A stretch of DNA of 24,292 bases from Larix sibirica (GCA_004151065.3 NWUY0304430407.1:1-24292); one strand, 5' to 3'. Numbered from the stretch's first letter, positions 1 to 9,375 are shown. The notes: generated from the sequence alone by a model not told the origin. A program made the numbers and translations.

Positions 1-2400
1 TAAGGGTTGGTTGAACCCGTCCGGAAATAGAAGTGTTTCTAGCAGTCCCCACTAAGCAATTCATGAAGCAAGTGTATAGGCCAGGTCTAGGTCTTCCGGT
101 GGATAGTTTGTAACCAAGGGAAGGTAGGGGGTAAATAGTTAATAGTATGCCTCCCCTACGAAGTCTTCCTGGCTCAATAGGTGGTAGGATAAGTTCTCTA
201 GGTGGATGGGTAGAAGGGTTGTTAGGAGGTACTAAAAGTAAAGGCTATTAGGGCTCTTACGAGGAATGCGGTTGTTTATAATTAATCAATAGTATCCTGA
301 GCTCGGCCGGAACAATAGTCATTCATAGTAGTACCCAGCATCTTCTCTTTTATTTGAGCAAGTGTGATTTCCAGGCCTGCCTGTGAATGCTGTATCTATC
401 CGAACGCCCGTGCAACCACCAATGTTTGATCCCTCCATGCCATGTTCAGCCCTTCCTCCTCCATAAATTTGCAGTAAGTCTAAGAATGAGCAAAAGGTTC
501 AAAGTGCCTAACCCCACCCAATTATCTGATATCTGATCTGATCTCATAAGTTCTGGCTGTTTATAATCCATCCGGCAGTTCCACGATCTCTGCTAAAGGG
601 AAACCCTCTCGGCTAATCGACCATCCCGCAGGAGCATGCTACTAAAAGTCCTCGGCTAATAGACCATCCAGCCAGCCGCCATGTCATCCAGCAATCGTGC
701 ATGGGGAGCAAGGGAAGCTACGAAAAGGTCCTCGTTGAATCGATCATCCAGCCGTGTCTCTGAAGTGCTGGTTGTATCGAATAAGAAATCCGGCGGCAGT
801 TCCAAGGATCTCTGCTAAAGTTCTGTACGATTTCTGTTAAAGGTTCTAGAATCAATCCAAGAAGTTCCCACGATCCCACATCACAACTGAGCTGCCCAAC
901 TGAAAGTTTCCCTGTATTACGGCATATAAAGGTAAATACGAATGGTAAAAGTGCCTAAGCAAGCCCGCCCTGCTCTGCTCTGTTGAAGCCCGCCCCCGCC
1001 CGTCCATCCAATATGTGAAGTTCATTTCTGTGAGCCGGTACAGTGGGTAAAAGGTTGTCTGATCTCGTCCTGATAAGAGAAGGTAAATAGCAGTACCTAC
1101 CTCCTAAGCGCGATTAATTAAGTAAGTGGTATAGTTCGAACATGTCCAGGTCTTAAGATGGATAGGTTTTATGGTAACACTTAAGTAAAGGTAAGATAGG
1201 GTAATAAGATAGGGTAAAAGGTAAGTAAATAGTAAGAGTGCCTTACTTCCTAAGATTCATAAAGCAAGCATCTCCTGGCAATGTAGTAAGAAGGCCCGTC
1301 AAACAATGCTCTATGTTGAAGTCCTTCCATTCAATCCCATCCTGCCCGGATAAGTCTATAGCTGTACCTATAGCTGTACCTCCAAAGATTAATTAATAAA
1401 GATAGGGCAGGTCTAGTTCTTGCAGGTGGGGTAGGTAGTGTGTACTGAAGGTAAAGGAAAGGTAAGGTTGTTTCATGCCATGCCATCCTGTATAAGTATA
1501 TAAAAGTATCTCCCTCCTAAGGGCTTCATGAATCATCAAGTGGTATAGGGAACCAGGTCGGTAGTATGGTGAGTGGGTACGAAGGGTGTATAGGAGTTCC
1601 TAAAAGGTCAAGGTCTCTGTCTGAGGTCTCTTCCTATTCCTAGGGCATTAGTTTAGAATTCCTCATGAGTATCCGGGGAGATGTATTAAGTCAGTGTTCT
1701 GTAAGATGTATCGCTCTAATCTAAGGCGTATAGGGGGTACTATGTGATGGTGTTATGTTTTGTAGGCAGTAATACGGGTAAGGGTTGGTTGATCCGGTGC
1801 TTATAAGAGAAGGGATCATAGCAGTGGCTCCTAAGCGATTCATTCATCAAGTGGTATAGGTCTAACAGGTCTAGTTCTTCAGGTGAGTAAATAGGTTGTG
1901 TGGAAACAAGGTAAGGTGGGGGGTTAATAGATGCCTACCCTAGATTCCTCAAGTGTTGTTGGGTAAGGGCAGGCAGCACTCTGTTGGGTGAAGGCAGTAG
2001 AGTAAGTAAAGGGTATAACAGGTGTAGCATGCACGTAAATAAAGTCATAGCATACCCCCCTCGTCTTCCTGGCTGAAGCACTAGGTGAAAAGAGTAAGTA
2101 GGGTAAGATCTCTAGGTGGGTAAGGTGGGTACTACGTGATGTGATGGTGCGCTGTATGTGATACTGGATGTAGGCTGGGTGAATCTCGTCCCGAGAAGAG
2201 AAGTATAGTGCAGTAGCAACTAAGCATTCCTGAGTCAAGTGGTATAGGTAGAAGGCAGGTCTAGTTCTTCTGGTTGGTAATTCGGGGTAGTTGGTAACAG
2301 TAAAGGTAAATATACTATCTTATTGCCTACCCATACTGAGAGTATTCCTGGCTTAATTAATGGGTTGGCAGCACTCCACAAAGTTTGTTGAGGGAGTTTC
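1..2400. repeat. Degenerate long-repeat family, about five to six copies
   Basis: Several stretches share the same order of short words: a GGTTG(A)-start, a CTCGTCC or CCGTCC block, (A)TAAGAGAAG, CTCCTAAGCGATTCAT, CAAGTGGTATAGG, CAGGTCTAGTTCTTC, GGTGGGTAA, GTAACAAGGTAAGG, then TGCCTACCCTA and TTCCTGGCT. The best copies begin near 1, 1045, 1780 and 2165. Partial copies lie near 1340-1475 and 1480-1620. Units run about 200-350 bases and differ by many substitutions and small indels, so this is old duplication rather than a recent array. No coding frame is preserved across copies. The family is not one I recognise. A 12-base exact tandem (CTATAGCTGTAC at 1356 and 1368) sits inside one copy. Confidence 0.7.
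565..860. repeat. Short-repeat cluster (CGGCTAAT..GACCATCC and GGCAGTTCC..CTGCTAAAG)
   Basis: Two interleaved words recur. CTCGGCTAAT(C/A)GACCATCC occurs near 608 and 652, with a diverged copy CTCGTTGAATCGATCATCC near 732. GGCAGTTCCA followed by GATCTCTGCTAAAG occurs near 573 and 794, with a weaker trace near 832. The cluster interrupts the long-repeat family of the first 2.4 kb and shares no words with it, so it looks like a separate duplication history. No coding potential is evident. Confidence 0.65.
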
Positions 2401-2841
2401 AAGTAAATATAAGAGGTGGGTGCCCAATAAAGAAGATCCCGATATAGCGCTCAGGCTCGAAAACTTATTAAAAGCCCATTCCCCGAACAGCTAGTGTTGT
2501 CTGGTCCGGCTGTCCGTGAATTAACAAAACTTTCTAAAATGCAGTTTTTTCTAAAGCAAACCCTTGTTTATCTAGGGTCGAAGGCATATGAGTCATCTGG
2601 GTTGAAAACAATAATTTGGCGTTAGGGCTTTAGCTGAGTCCCTGCCAGTTTTTTATGGTTGAACCAAAGCAAGCGAACCAAAGCAAGCGAACCCATTGAT
2701 CCCAAGTCATCGAACCCAAGGATTGATTCATTTCCTAAATCCCTCTGCCTTCATACATCGGTGTGAAATTAGTCCATTCAACTGGGTGGCAAGGTAAAAG
2801 ATCCCACTCCCTCCCAAATGGTTGTTCCTTCAAAGCGCCCA
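2400..2841. other. Intergenic DNA with one 14-base tandem repeat
   Basis: No gene, RNA or family-level match is seen. The only structure is an exact tandem GAACCAAAGCAAGC at 2661-2674 and 2675-2688, followed by a partial third unit (GAACCC). Confidence 0.6.
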
Positions 2842-3430
2842 CCCTTTAAACCTTTCACTTAAGTGCTGGTCCAGACACGGAATAGACCGGTAGGTCCCCC
2901 AGTCCAATTTCCACTTTCACGGTGGTATAAGTTCATTAAGAGTTCATCTGGATTTGCTATAGAGCCTTACAATGGGTCAAATGCAAGGTACCCAGGAGAA
3001 CCATTTCACCATACTCTGATTACCCCGGTGATGTAGGTGTTTAACCCTGACTAGCAGAATTGCCATCAGACTTTGAAGCCAGACTGGCTTTTTGTGTTGC
3101 CGACAGAGGTAGAGCTATTTGTGCTGATCCGGAAATTGCCCTTTAAACCTTTCACTTACCCACGGCGGTAAACCTTAGATTGTAACTGGCTCAAATGCAG
3201 CAGCAGGTGTTGCTATAGACCAGACTTGCCCGTAAAGTCCCCTGGAGATGGGAAATCTGCTATATAGCCTTTTAAGGCCCGTAGCTCCATTTAATTCGTA
3301 ATTGAGTCTACCATAAAATTATTAAACTGCAGTAAAGAGATCCCAACCAGCCTTTGCTTTGCCCGACCGACAGACCCTGAACTCAGATTGGAGCCATAGC
3401 CCGTACCAATTATCCCTTTTTATGCATAGA
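2842..3430. repeat. Degenerate ~300-bp direct duplication
   Basis: The 20-mer CCCTTTAAACCTTTCACTTA is exact at 2842-2861 and 3139-3158, 297 bases apart. Downstream, both halves carry CACGG(T/C)GGTA, a GGGTCAAATGCA / GGCTCAAATGCA word, TTGCTATAGA(G/C)C, and a later GCCGACAGA / ACCGACAGA word. The two units are therefore diverged copies, roughly 2842-3138 and 3139-3430. A TGCTATA(T/G)AG word appears a third time near 3258. No reading frame is shared between the copies. Confidence 0.6.
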
Positions 3431-4280
3431 ACTCGTAAACTTTTAGTGGGTGGGTCCACTGCTGCCCTTTCACCCAGAACTATGGAAAACATGTATCAAC
3501 CGAATAGCCCATAAAGGTACCGTGAAGCCATGAAGCAAGACTTGCCTGAATACCTAGGATAGCCAGAATAGCCAGATTAAAGACCCGAAGCAGTCGCCAT
3601 CTGCTGGTTTTATTTTACTTACGATTAGACGTACGATTTTTATAAATACTAGACTACTTTCGCTTCAGAGTCAACTACTGCAAATGATCTGGTCGAGGTC
3701 GAAGTTCGATGGGACCGTAAGGCTCAGGCGTACACAAGGCTCAGGCGTACACGTGTGATTCCCCGACGGTTTACTATTATTATATGCACGAAATGGGTCT
3801 CATGGCATGAAGGGTTCCCCGAAGGCTTACCCGAAAAGATACATGTCTTATCTCACCAAGTATTTCAAGGCGTAGCATACTAATTGCAAGTCTTGTTTTA
3901 CTTATTTGTAAGAAGACTGAGCCATAATATGTCTCGTAGCAGCCCTCCTCGTACCAGCCATCATTTATAAATCTTTATGGTGGAAAGTCATATTCATTCT
4001 TAATGCTGGTAACTTGCACAGATTAAAATGTTAAGTAAAAGTGCTTACCCTTACTGGTCGGTTCCACCCATACGCTTATTGGGGGAAGCCCTTAGCAATA
4101 ATAGGAAAAAGAAAGGATAAAAAAATGTAGATACTAAGTACAATTATATATAATTTCACAGTGTATCTATTATTTACCAAACCCCTGAAAACTCTTACTT
4201 CTAAAGAGAATATCCTTCCTGCCATACCTATTAGAGTACAGCTTTGAAACGACCTATTAGAGTCAATCTTTCTTTGGTTC
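3431..4280. other. Intergenic DNA, no gene seen
   Basis: I see no coding frame, tRNA or transposon signature in this stretch. It contains the perfect 17-base tandem listed separately at 3719-3752. The minus-strand open frame at 4076-4282 (68 codons) has no recognisable homology and is best treated as chance. Confidence 0.5.
3719..3752. repeat. Perfect 17-bp tandem repeat, two units
   Basis: AAGGCTCAGGCGTACAC occurs twice back to back (3719-3735 and 3736-3752) with no mismatch, so the duplication is recent compared with the diverged repeats around it. It is followed by GTGTG and lies in intergenic DNA. Confidence 0.95.
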
Positions 4281-4289
4281 AATAGTCAC

Positions 4290-4520
4290 TTATAAATAAG
4301 GTAAATGGAACAGTTATAGGTGGATGGAGGTCCAGCTTCGCTTTCCTTCCATCTATAAATAAGTAAGAGTAAGGCAAGTCATAAGGAAGGTCCCTGTCCC
4401 GGTCCCTTCTATAAGGCAAGCCTATTCCTGTCCCTGATAGCCTGCTGTCCTTGCCCCTGTCCCTTATATATGGAGGTTCGGCTTCGCCTTCAATCCATCC
4501 ATATCTTTGTATATCTTCCT
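4290..4520. repeat. Diverged duplication with inverted component
   Basis: A block with TGGATGGAGGTCCAGCTTCG and CCTTCCATCTATAAATAAG (about 4320-4365) recurs in diverged form as TATGGAGGTTCGGCTTCGCC with TCCATCCATATC (about 4467-4506). The word TTATAGGTGGATGG near 4315 is close to the reverse complement of CCTTCCATCTATAA near 4347, so this DNA can fold into an imperfect hairpin. Between the halves lies a CCTGTCCC-rich stretch. The two opposing open frames here (minus 4279-4617, plus 4451-4666) have no recognisable homology. Confidence 0.5.
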
Positions 4521-5002
4521 TATCCTTAAAGGTACTCCATAAATTACTGATAGGGAAGGAGACTAAGACTTGTCTTTCCTTGGCCCTTCCCTGGCCCTTT
4601 CCTTTCTTTGCCACCATCTTGACTGGTCATAAGGAAGGCATTAAGGCATTAAGGTATTGGCATTAAGGAAGGATGGCGACCCTTACTTAGGAGGGGGAGG
4701 AAGGAATTAAGGCATTATACCTTTTCTTTTTCTCAGTCCCTTGGCTAACGATGAAACCTAAACCTTTCAATTGGCTGGCTCTGGCTATTGGCTATTGGCT
4801 ACCCATCCTTTCATCCATAATATCTATCCTTTCCTCCCCACTAGCCCCCATATTTGCTTTAATCCCAATAATCTATCCAATAATCCATCCTTACAATAAT
4901 CCGTGGCTTTTCATATGGTTATAAAGTGGCTTATCGCCGAGGTGATTTATGAGGAAGAGCAGTTAATCCATGGGTACAGAGAATAATCCATGGGTACAGA
5001 GA
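4521..5002. repeat. Cluster of simple tandem words
   Basis: This stretch is built from small repeats: AAGGCATT/GGCATTAAGG words at about 4630-4670, GGCTATT with period 7 at 4783-4801, AATAATC(C/T)ATCC variants at about 4866-4903, and TAATCCATGGGTACAGAGA exact at 4964-4982 and 4984-5002 (period 20). No gene is visible. Confidence 0.75.
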
Positions 5003-5820
5003 GGGATAGACTTTACCACGCCTTATATACCAGGATGGGTTCGATCCAATAATCCAATGGGAAATAGATCTTTCGCTAGGGGAGATCTTAAAAATGGCAT
5101 ATCTCTTATCTAATAATTGCCACTTTGATCACCCAAATGAATCCAACATCGTCCGGGCCCCCCCATCTGGCATTTTGCTTGATCAAGAATGGCAAATAAC
5201 TAAGCAAGGTTGGCTCATGCTCTTGGAATAAAAGGAGGAGAGATAAGTTGATCTCTTGCTCTTAATTTATTCAGCATAACAATACTTAATGCAACCTGTT
5301 TTGAATGTGCACCCCCGCCTAGTATTTCAAGGCCAATTTATAAGCTTAACCCTCAAACTGCTTGTGTGTGAATCCAATCCTCATGAACCAGTTCAAAAAG
5401 TACCTGATAGAGACCCCTAGAGGGATCATAAATGCACAAACAACTCGAGTAAGGTTGTACCAGCCCAAGGCGCTGTCCAAACTGAGCTTTCAAGCCGAAA
5501 TCTGCCGCGGAAGTCTCATGCGTCCGTCGTTCTGAGCAGCACCGCGGATATCGATGGAAGATCCACGGTAATCATGTTACTATTCCAATGTAGAGCGTCA
5601 GTGTATCTGTGATTAGTAGTCGGAGTGCACCAGCTACCATGTAACTTAATAGTGTAAGTGTGATCGCTCAAAGTAATTAGAGTTTCTCGTCAATATTGTA
5701 AAGTTCATTGATACAACAACCAAGATCATTGGGATTTGTGTTAGTGCGAAGTTAGCATACAATAATGGCAATAGCTCAGCTGAATGAGCTCTATGACTCC
5801 CTATGTTATACGGTAGTGGA
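5003..5820. other. Intergenic DNA, possible upstream part of the retroelement relic
   Basis: No gene is recognised. The stretch lies immediately upstream of the gag relic in the sense orientation. It could therefore include a decayed leader or 5' LTR, but I see no convincing LTR termini, primer-binding site or TATA-like start that would establish this. Confidence 0.4.
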
Positions 5821-7500
5821 GATTAAGATGCAAAGTAGCATTGGTTCCTCTCCAGTGCTATCTTGAATGCATGGAGGACCATAGATGCAACCCGATTGGT
5901 TTAATTCCAAAATACATTGCAAGGGAAAGCCCTACAGTGGTATATTAAGTGTAAGTAGAGTGCTTTAGCTCTCCATGGAGTCATTATAGTGCAACTACAG
6001 GTGGATTTCATAAAAGAAGTTTGAAAGCCTAAGTATAAATAGAAAAGCATTGTAGAGTTAAAGGAAATTAAGTCAAAAGTAGGAGAGATGGTGTGGGAAT
6101 ATGATCAATGGTTCCAAGATTTGATGAGCCAACTAAGTTATAACATTAAGGAGGTGTAACATAAGGAGTGGTTTATTAGGGGGATGCTACCTCACTTATG
6201 TACATTTTTGTTGCAGTAAAGATTGATGACTCAATGAGAGGCATTAGAGTTCACGATGAACCTAGAGTCCGTCAATATACTAGCTGAAGCCTCACTTCTA
6301 GGATTAGCTCTAGGGATGGCATAATTTCCATACCAGTAGACCACCCTATCTGAGTAGATTCAAGAGTTGGCCAACGAGAAGTATGGGATAAGGGAGGTGG
6401 TATGGTGTACCCCCTGTAAGATAGAAGGACACTTACAAAATTATTGTCCCATAGTCTAGAGATACATTGTAACATTGGCCATCATGTTCATGGGTAATAT
6501 ACCAAAAAAGGCTAATGTGGGAATCAACAAAATATATAGAAATCTAGGGCATTGATCCCCATTATTTCCCACCATTACTTGTAGTGTATTTAATCCCATC
6601 AATTCATAAAAAAGAGAAGAACACAAGATAAAATAGATAAACCCTAATAAATATATCTTTTATTAATAATATGAAAAAATAGAGAGCTATGTTCACTTAC
6701 CTATTTCAGGGGGCAACCTCCAATAGCAAAGCTCCAAATACAATAAAAATACTTCACTTCAGATTAAATAAGGCACTACTCTAGTGTTTAAATAGCCAAA
6801 ACCCTAACTACTTTTGGTCCTGCTATTAATGAGGGTAAACCACCTAGGGGGCCTTATTAAATAAAGAGGATTTGACATTAAGTCACTACCAACTAACAAT
6901 CTAATGGGCTTTATGGCCTCGTACATTGTTAAAGTAGGAGGTTTAGGGTAGGACCCTAACATTACAAAAGTATAGCAGCACTGCGGTGGTACTACATTGT
7001 TACTTCTGTAGGGTAAACACTCACCATATGGAGGACTACCACACATTGGACATTATCATGGAAAGATTGAATAAGAAATTGTTTTTTGTCGAGTCTGCAA
7101 GAGCCATAAATAGAGCCCAGAATCAGAACTAGGGTAAAATAGCACCGATAAATGATGTGAATCATCCTCCACCATGGTGTTACAACTCTAAAAAAGTGGG
7201 GTACATTGTGTGTAACTATCCATAGTCATGTTGGACACGTTGTGGGTGTTACCAAAAGATTAGCCATAACACAGAAGACTGTCTGGAGCTAATTAAAAGT
7301 GGTAAACAGTGTGGGACATACAGTAGAGGGGTGCAAATATGGTTTATTTGGAGCCAAGAATTGAAAGTGCTACTAAGGGGGGGATGTGAGTATATCAGTA
7401 TTAACATTGTGAAAAGGGGTGGAGTGAATACTAGGGTGGATTTGGGAGTTGTGGAGTAGGATCCTATCTGTAGGGCTGACACGGAGAAACAGAGATTGTA
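5821..7500 (+). pseudogene. Decayed Ty3/gypsy retrotransposon gag, split by an LTR insertion
   Basis: Gag is the structural capsid/nucleocapsid protein of LTR retrotransposons. One forward frame reads with gag-like sequence from about 5842 to 6480. It includes NTLQGKALQWY (5911-5943), GEMVWEYDQWFQDLMSQLSY (6082-6141), HKEWFIRGMLPHL (6160-6198) and EALEFTMNLES (6238-6270), the order expected of a Retrotrans_gag domain. An intact CCHC knuckle, C-TP-C-KIEG-H-LQNY-C, follows at 6406-6447. After the insertion at 6516-6891 a different frame carries CYFCRVNTHHMEDY (6998-7039, last Cys replaced by Tyr), a degenerate knuckle at 7178-7222, SHNTEDCLELI (7262-7294) and INIVKRGG (7400-7423). In-frame stops lie at 5824, 5836, 5902, 5956, 6022, 6040, 6157, 6217, 6235, 6322, 6337, 6355 and 6457, then 7130, 7223, 7457 and 7499. 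No protease, reverse transcriptase or integrase follows, so the element is truncated as well as dead. Confidence 0.85.
6516..6891 (-). mobile_element. Antisense solo-LTR-like insertion inside the gag relic
   Basis: This 376-base AT-rich segment separates the first gag zinc knuckle from the later ones, which in relatives lie close together. Read on the plus strand it begins TGTGGGAATC and ends CACTACCA, so it has the TG...CA ends of LTRs. It is flanked by GCTAA (6511-6515) and ACTAA (6892-6896), a possible five-base target duplication with one mismatch. On the minus strand, order and spacing fit an LTR: a TATTTAAA box (6787-6794) about 100 bases from the start, then AATAAA (6659-6664). No internal retroelement sequence accompanies it, which points to a solo LTR. 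The exact ends are my inference. A non-LTR insertion is possible. Confidence 0.55.
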
Positions 7501-7775
7501 GGCAGCTTAATGACAGGCATATTTGATTGCGGTATCTTATCTTAAGGCCGGTGAGCGTAACGTATTTATAGATATTGTGTTTCAATAAGGAGCTTGCTTC
7601 CTTAAGGGTTGGATTGGGGCCTTCTTTCCTTCGCGGTAAGCACCATTCATCGTGAGTTAGCGTTAAGGCGTTAAGGTAAGGGTCATCGTTCAGTAGCAGG
7701 CCAGGTAGCGGCATTCCTTCCTTTTCTCTTTGTATTGAACTGATAGAAAGTGTAGAAGCGGCGGCGGTCATCACT
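7501..7775. other. Junction DNA downstream of the gag relic
   Basis: Retroelement similarity stops near 7500 and nothing resembling pol follows. A run of GCGTTAAGGCGTTAAGG-type words lies near 7660. The minus-strand open frame at 7373-7774 (133 codons, the longest in the window) overlaps the sense-strand gag relic and this junction. It has no recognisable product. Confidence 0.45.
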
Positions 7776-8304
7776 ATTCGGCGGTAAGCGTGTGGGTAGC
7801 GCGTAAAGGAGGGCGGGCAGCACTATAACGACGTGAGAACGCTTGAGAGTGAGGTTAGGTCGGGCAAGACACTACAGAAATCTTCTCAAATTGATTGGCC
7901 TAAGAAACAAGGTACTAAAGTGTTAGGAAGCTAAAAGCCCAGGAGGGTGAGATCAGGCAGGCAGGGCGCGGGACCAGAGGCGGGGTGAGACCCAGGTCGA
8001 GACAGACATATCTTTTTATTGGCTCAAGAACGTGTATTCGGGGTAAGCAGTTCAACGCGAGAACGCGCCCGACTAAAGGAGGGCGAGATCAGATGTGAGA
8101 CATACATATTTTCTTTTCTTATTGATTGGACTAAGAAGCATATTATTGGTTTGGTTGGCTCCTATGAAACATATTTTGGTAAGTACTTCCATGTGAGGAA
8201 GCTAAAAGCCAAGGAGGAAAAGGAGGGGGGGTGAGGTTAGGCCGGCGGGCGAGACCAGAGATGGGGTGATATCAGGTCGGAACATACATACAATGGTAAC
8301 TTTC
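7776..8304. repeat. Two-unit degenerate tandem repeat, ~265-bp period
   Basis: Each unit opens with ATTCG(G)GGTAAGCAG-like sequence (7776, 8036, and the start of a third at 8305; spacings 260 and 269). Shared internal words in the same order are ATTGATTGG(C/A)CTAAGAA (7890, 8121), AGGAAGCTAAAAGCC (7925, 8196), and GACCAGAG..GGGGTGA followed by CAGGTCG and ACA(G/T)ACATA (7971, 8252). AAAGGAGGGCG occurs in both leading parts. The open frame at 8019-8234 reads through only one unit and is not kept in the other, so the repeat does not look protein-coding. Confidence 0.8.
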
Positions 8305-8430
8305 ATTCGAGGTGAGCAGCCATAAGCGTAAAGTAAGGACCCCCCATTGCACCTTCTTTATTTTGCATAATCACAACATCGATTCAGTAAGCGGTTGGAT
8401 AGTGAAAAGAATTACTCCTTGGACACGACT

Positions 8431-8690
8431 CCTTGTAGCGTATTGGGTATTTCACAGATTGTTGCGTCTGCTACATGGGCGATTCACAAAATGCATTCAG
8501 TGAGTACAGGTAGTTCACAGATAAGTTCCTTGTTGCGTATGGGGTACATGAAGTTGTTACACTCCTTGTTGCGTCTGCTAGTGCTAGTGAATCCAAGCTT
8601 TGTTGCGTACGGTAGTGGTGATGCTTTACCCAAATGGTTTATATGCACATGAAGCTTTGTTGCGTCTGCGGCACATTCATGAAGTTACTA
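8431..8690. repeat. Six copies of a TTGTTGCGT-centred motif
   Basis: CCTTGTAGCGTATTGGG (8431), TTGTTGCGTCTGC (8459), CCTTGTTGCGTATGGGG (8528), CCTTGTTGCGTCTGCTA (8564), GCTTTGTTGCGTACGG (8597) and GCTTTGTTGCGTCTGCGG (8654) are spaced 28 to 69 bases apart. Two variants alternate after the core, one continuing CTGC and one continuing ATGGGG/ATTGGG/ACGG. Associated words TTCACAGAT and ACATGAAG also recur. Two plus-strand open frames (8312-8503, 8395-8652) overlap here in different frames and are by-products of the repeat. Confidence 0.8.
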
Positions 8691-9189
8691 CTTGGGAGAT
8701 CAGGAACACGGAGACAGAAGACCGATAAGACCTTATAACTCTGCATAACTATATTTTCCCGAAAGGCTGCTAAAGCATCTGTGGGCCTAAGTACCAGAGT
8801 GGTAAGCCTTCCTAAAGTAGTGGAAAACGCTGAATATAAGGAAGCATATGTCATTTTGCCCTTTGATCTGCCTATATTTTGAAAATATACTGTGGAATTT
8901 CACCTGCCTAAGGGCGAGGGAGAGGAATATTTATTATCGCTTGGGGTGGGGAACATATGACTTTATAAATGTAATTACACTTTGATGCTCAGTTCAGCAC
9001 TAACCCTAGGTGCTTAAATCCTTGAATGCTTCAATTCCATATCTTTCCTTGCCCCCCGGTGCTTCGGCATTCAATGTTTATCTGAACACAAGATCCGTTT
9101 GCTACACAGGATCTGATACAGTGGATGGTGGATGGCAGTACCTTAATCAATATCTTTCCTTGCCCTTCTATATAATGGCTTAAGAGCTA
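8691..9189. other. Intergenic DNA, no gene seen
   Basis: No coding, RNA or transposon signature is seen. A TATCTTTCCTTGCCC word occurs twice, near 9041 and 9151, in otherwise unrelated surroundings. The minus-strand open frame at 8639-8854 shows no homology that I recognise. Confidence 0.45.
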
Positions 9190-9375
9190 GCCCTTAAGTA
9201 AGAGTGTAATAGGTCAAGTAGGTAGTAAAGGGTGTATGCAAGTGGTAGTAAGTAGGTTGGTAAGGTAGTAAGAGTGTTTGTGTAGGTGTAGTAGGTGTGC
9301 AGGTCTGTTGGTAAGTAGTAGAGTAGGTGCTAAGTAGTGTAAATAGTTGGGTAAGGTGTTGGGTAAGTCTAGTTG
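9190..9375. repeat. C-poor GTA-rich low-complexity tract
   Basis: The plus strand is made almost wholly of GTAGTA, GTAAG, GGTGT and AGTAGG words with very few cytosines. The minus-strand open frame at 9194-9397 is open because the complement lacks stop triplets in one phase. It yields a Thr/Leu-rich low-complexity peptide and is not a gene. Confidence 0.8.

Noticed and set aside
5030-5052. GGTTCGATCC resembling a tRNA T-loop
   Set aside because: The flanking bases do not pair into a five-base T stem, and no acceptor, D or anticodon arm fits.
6472-7061. ACATTGG..ATCATG words at 6472 and 7043 as target-site duplication of a larger insertion
   Set aside because: The right-hand word lies inside gag-like sequence that continues upstream to at least 6998, so the insertion cannot extend to 7043. 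The TG...CA ends at 6516-6891 fit better.
7373-7774. Longest open frame (133 codons, minus strand)
   Set aside because: It runs antisense to the gag relic, crosses the point where retroelement similarity ends, and shows no recognisable domain. Its length is within chance for 24 kb.
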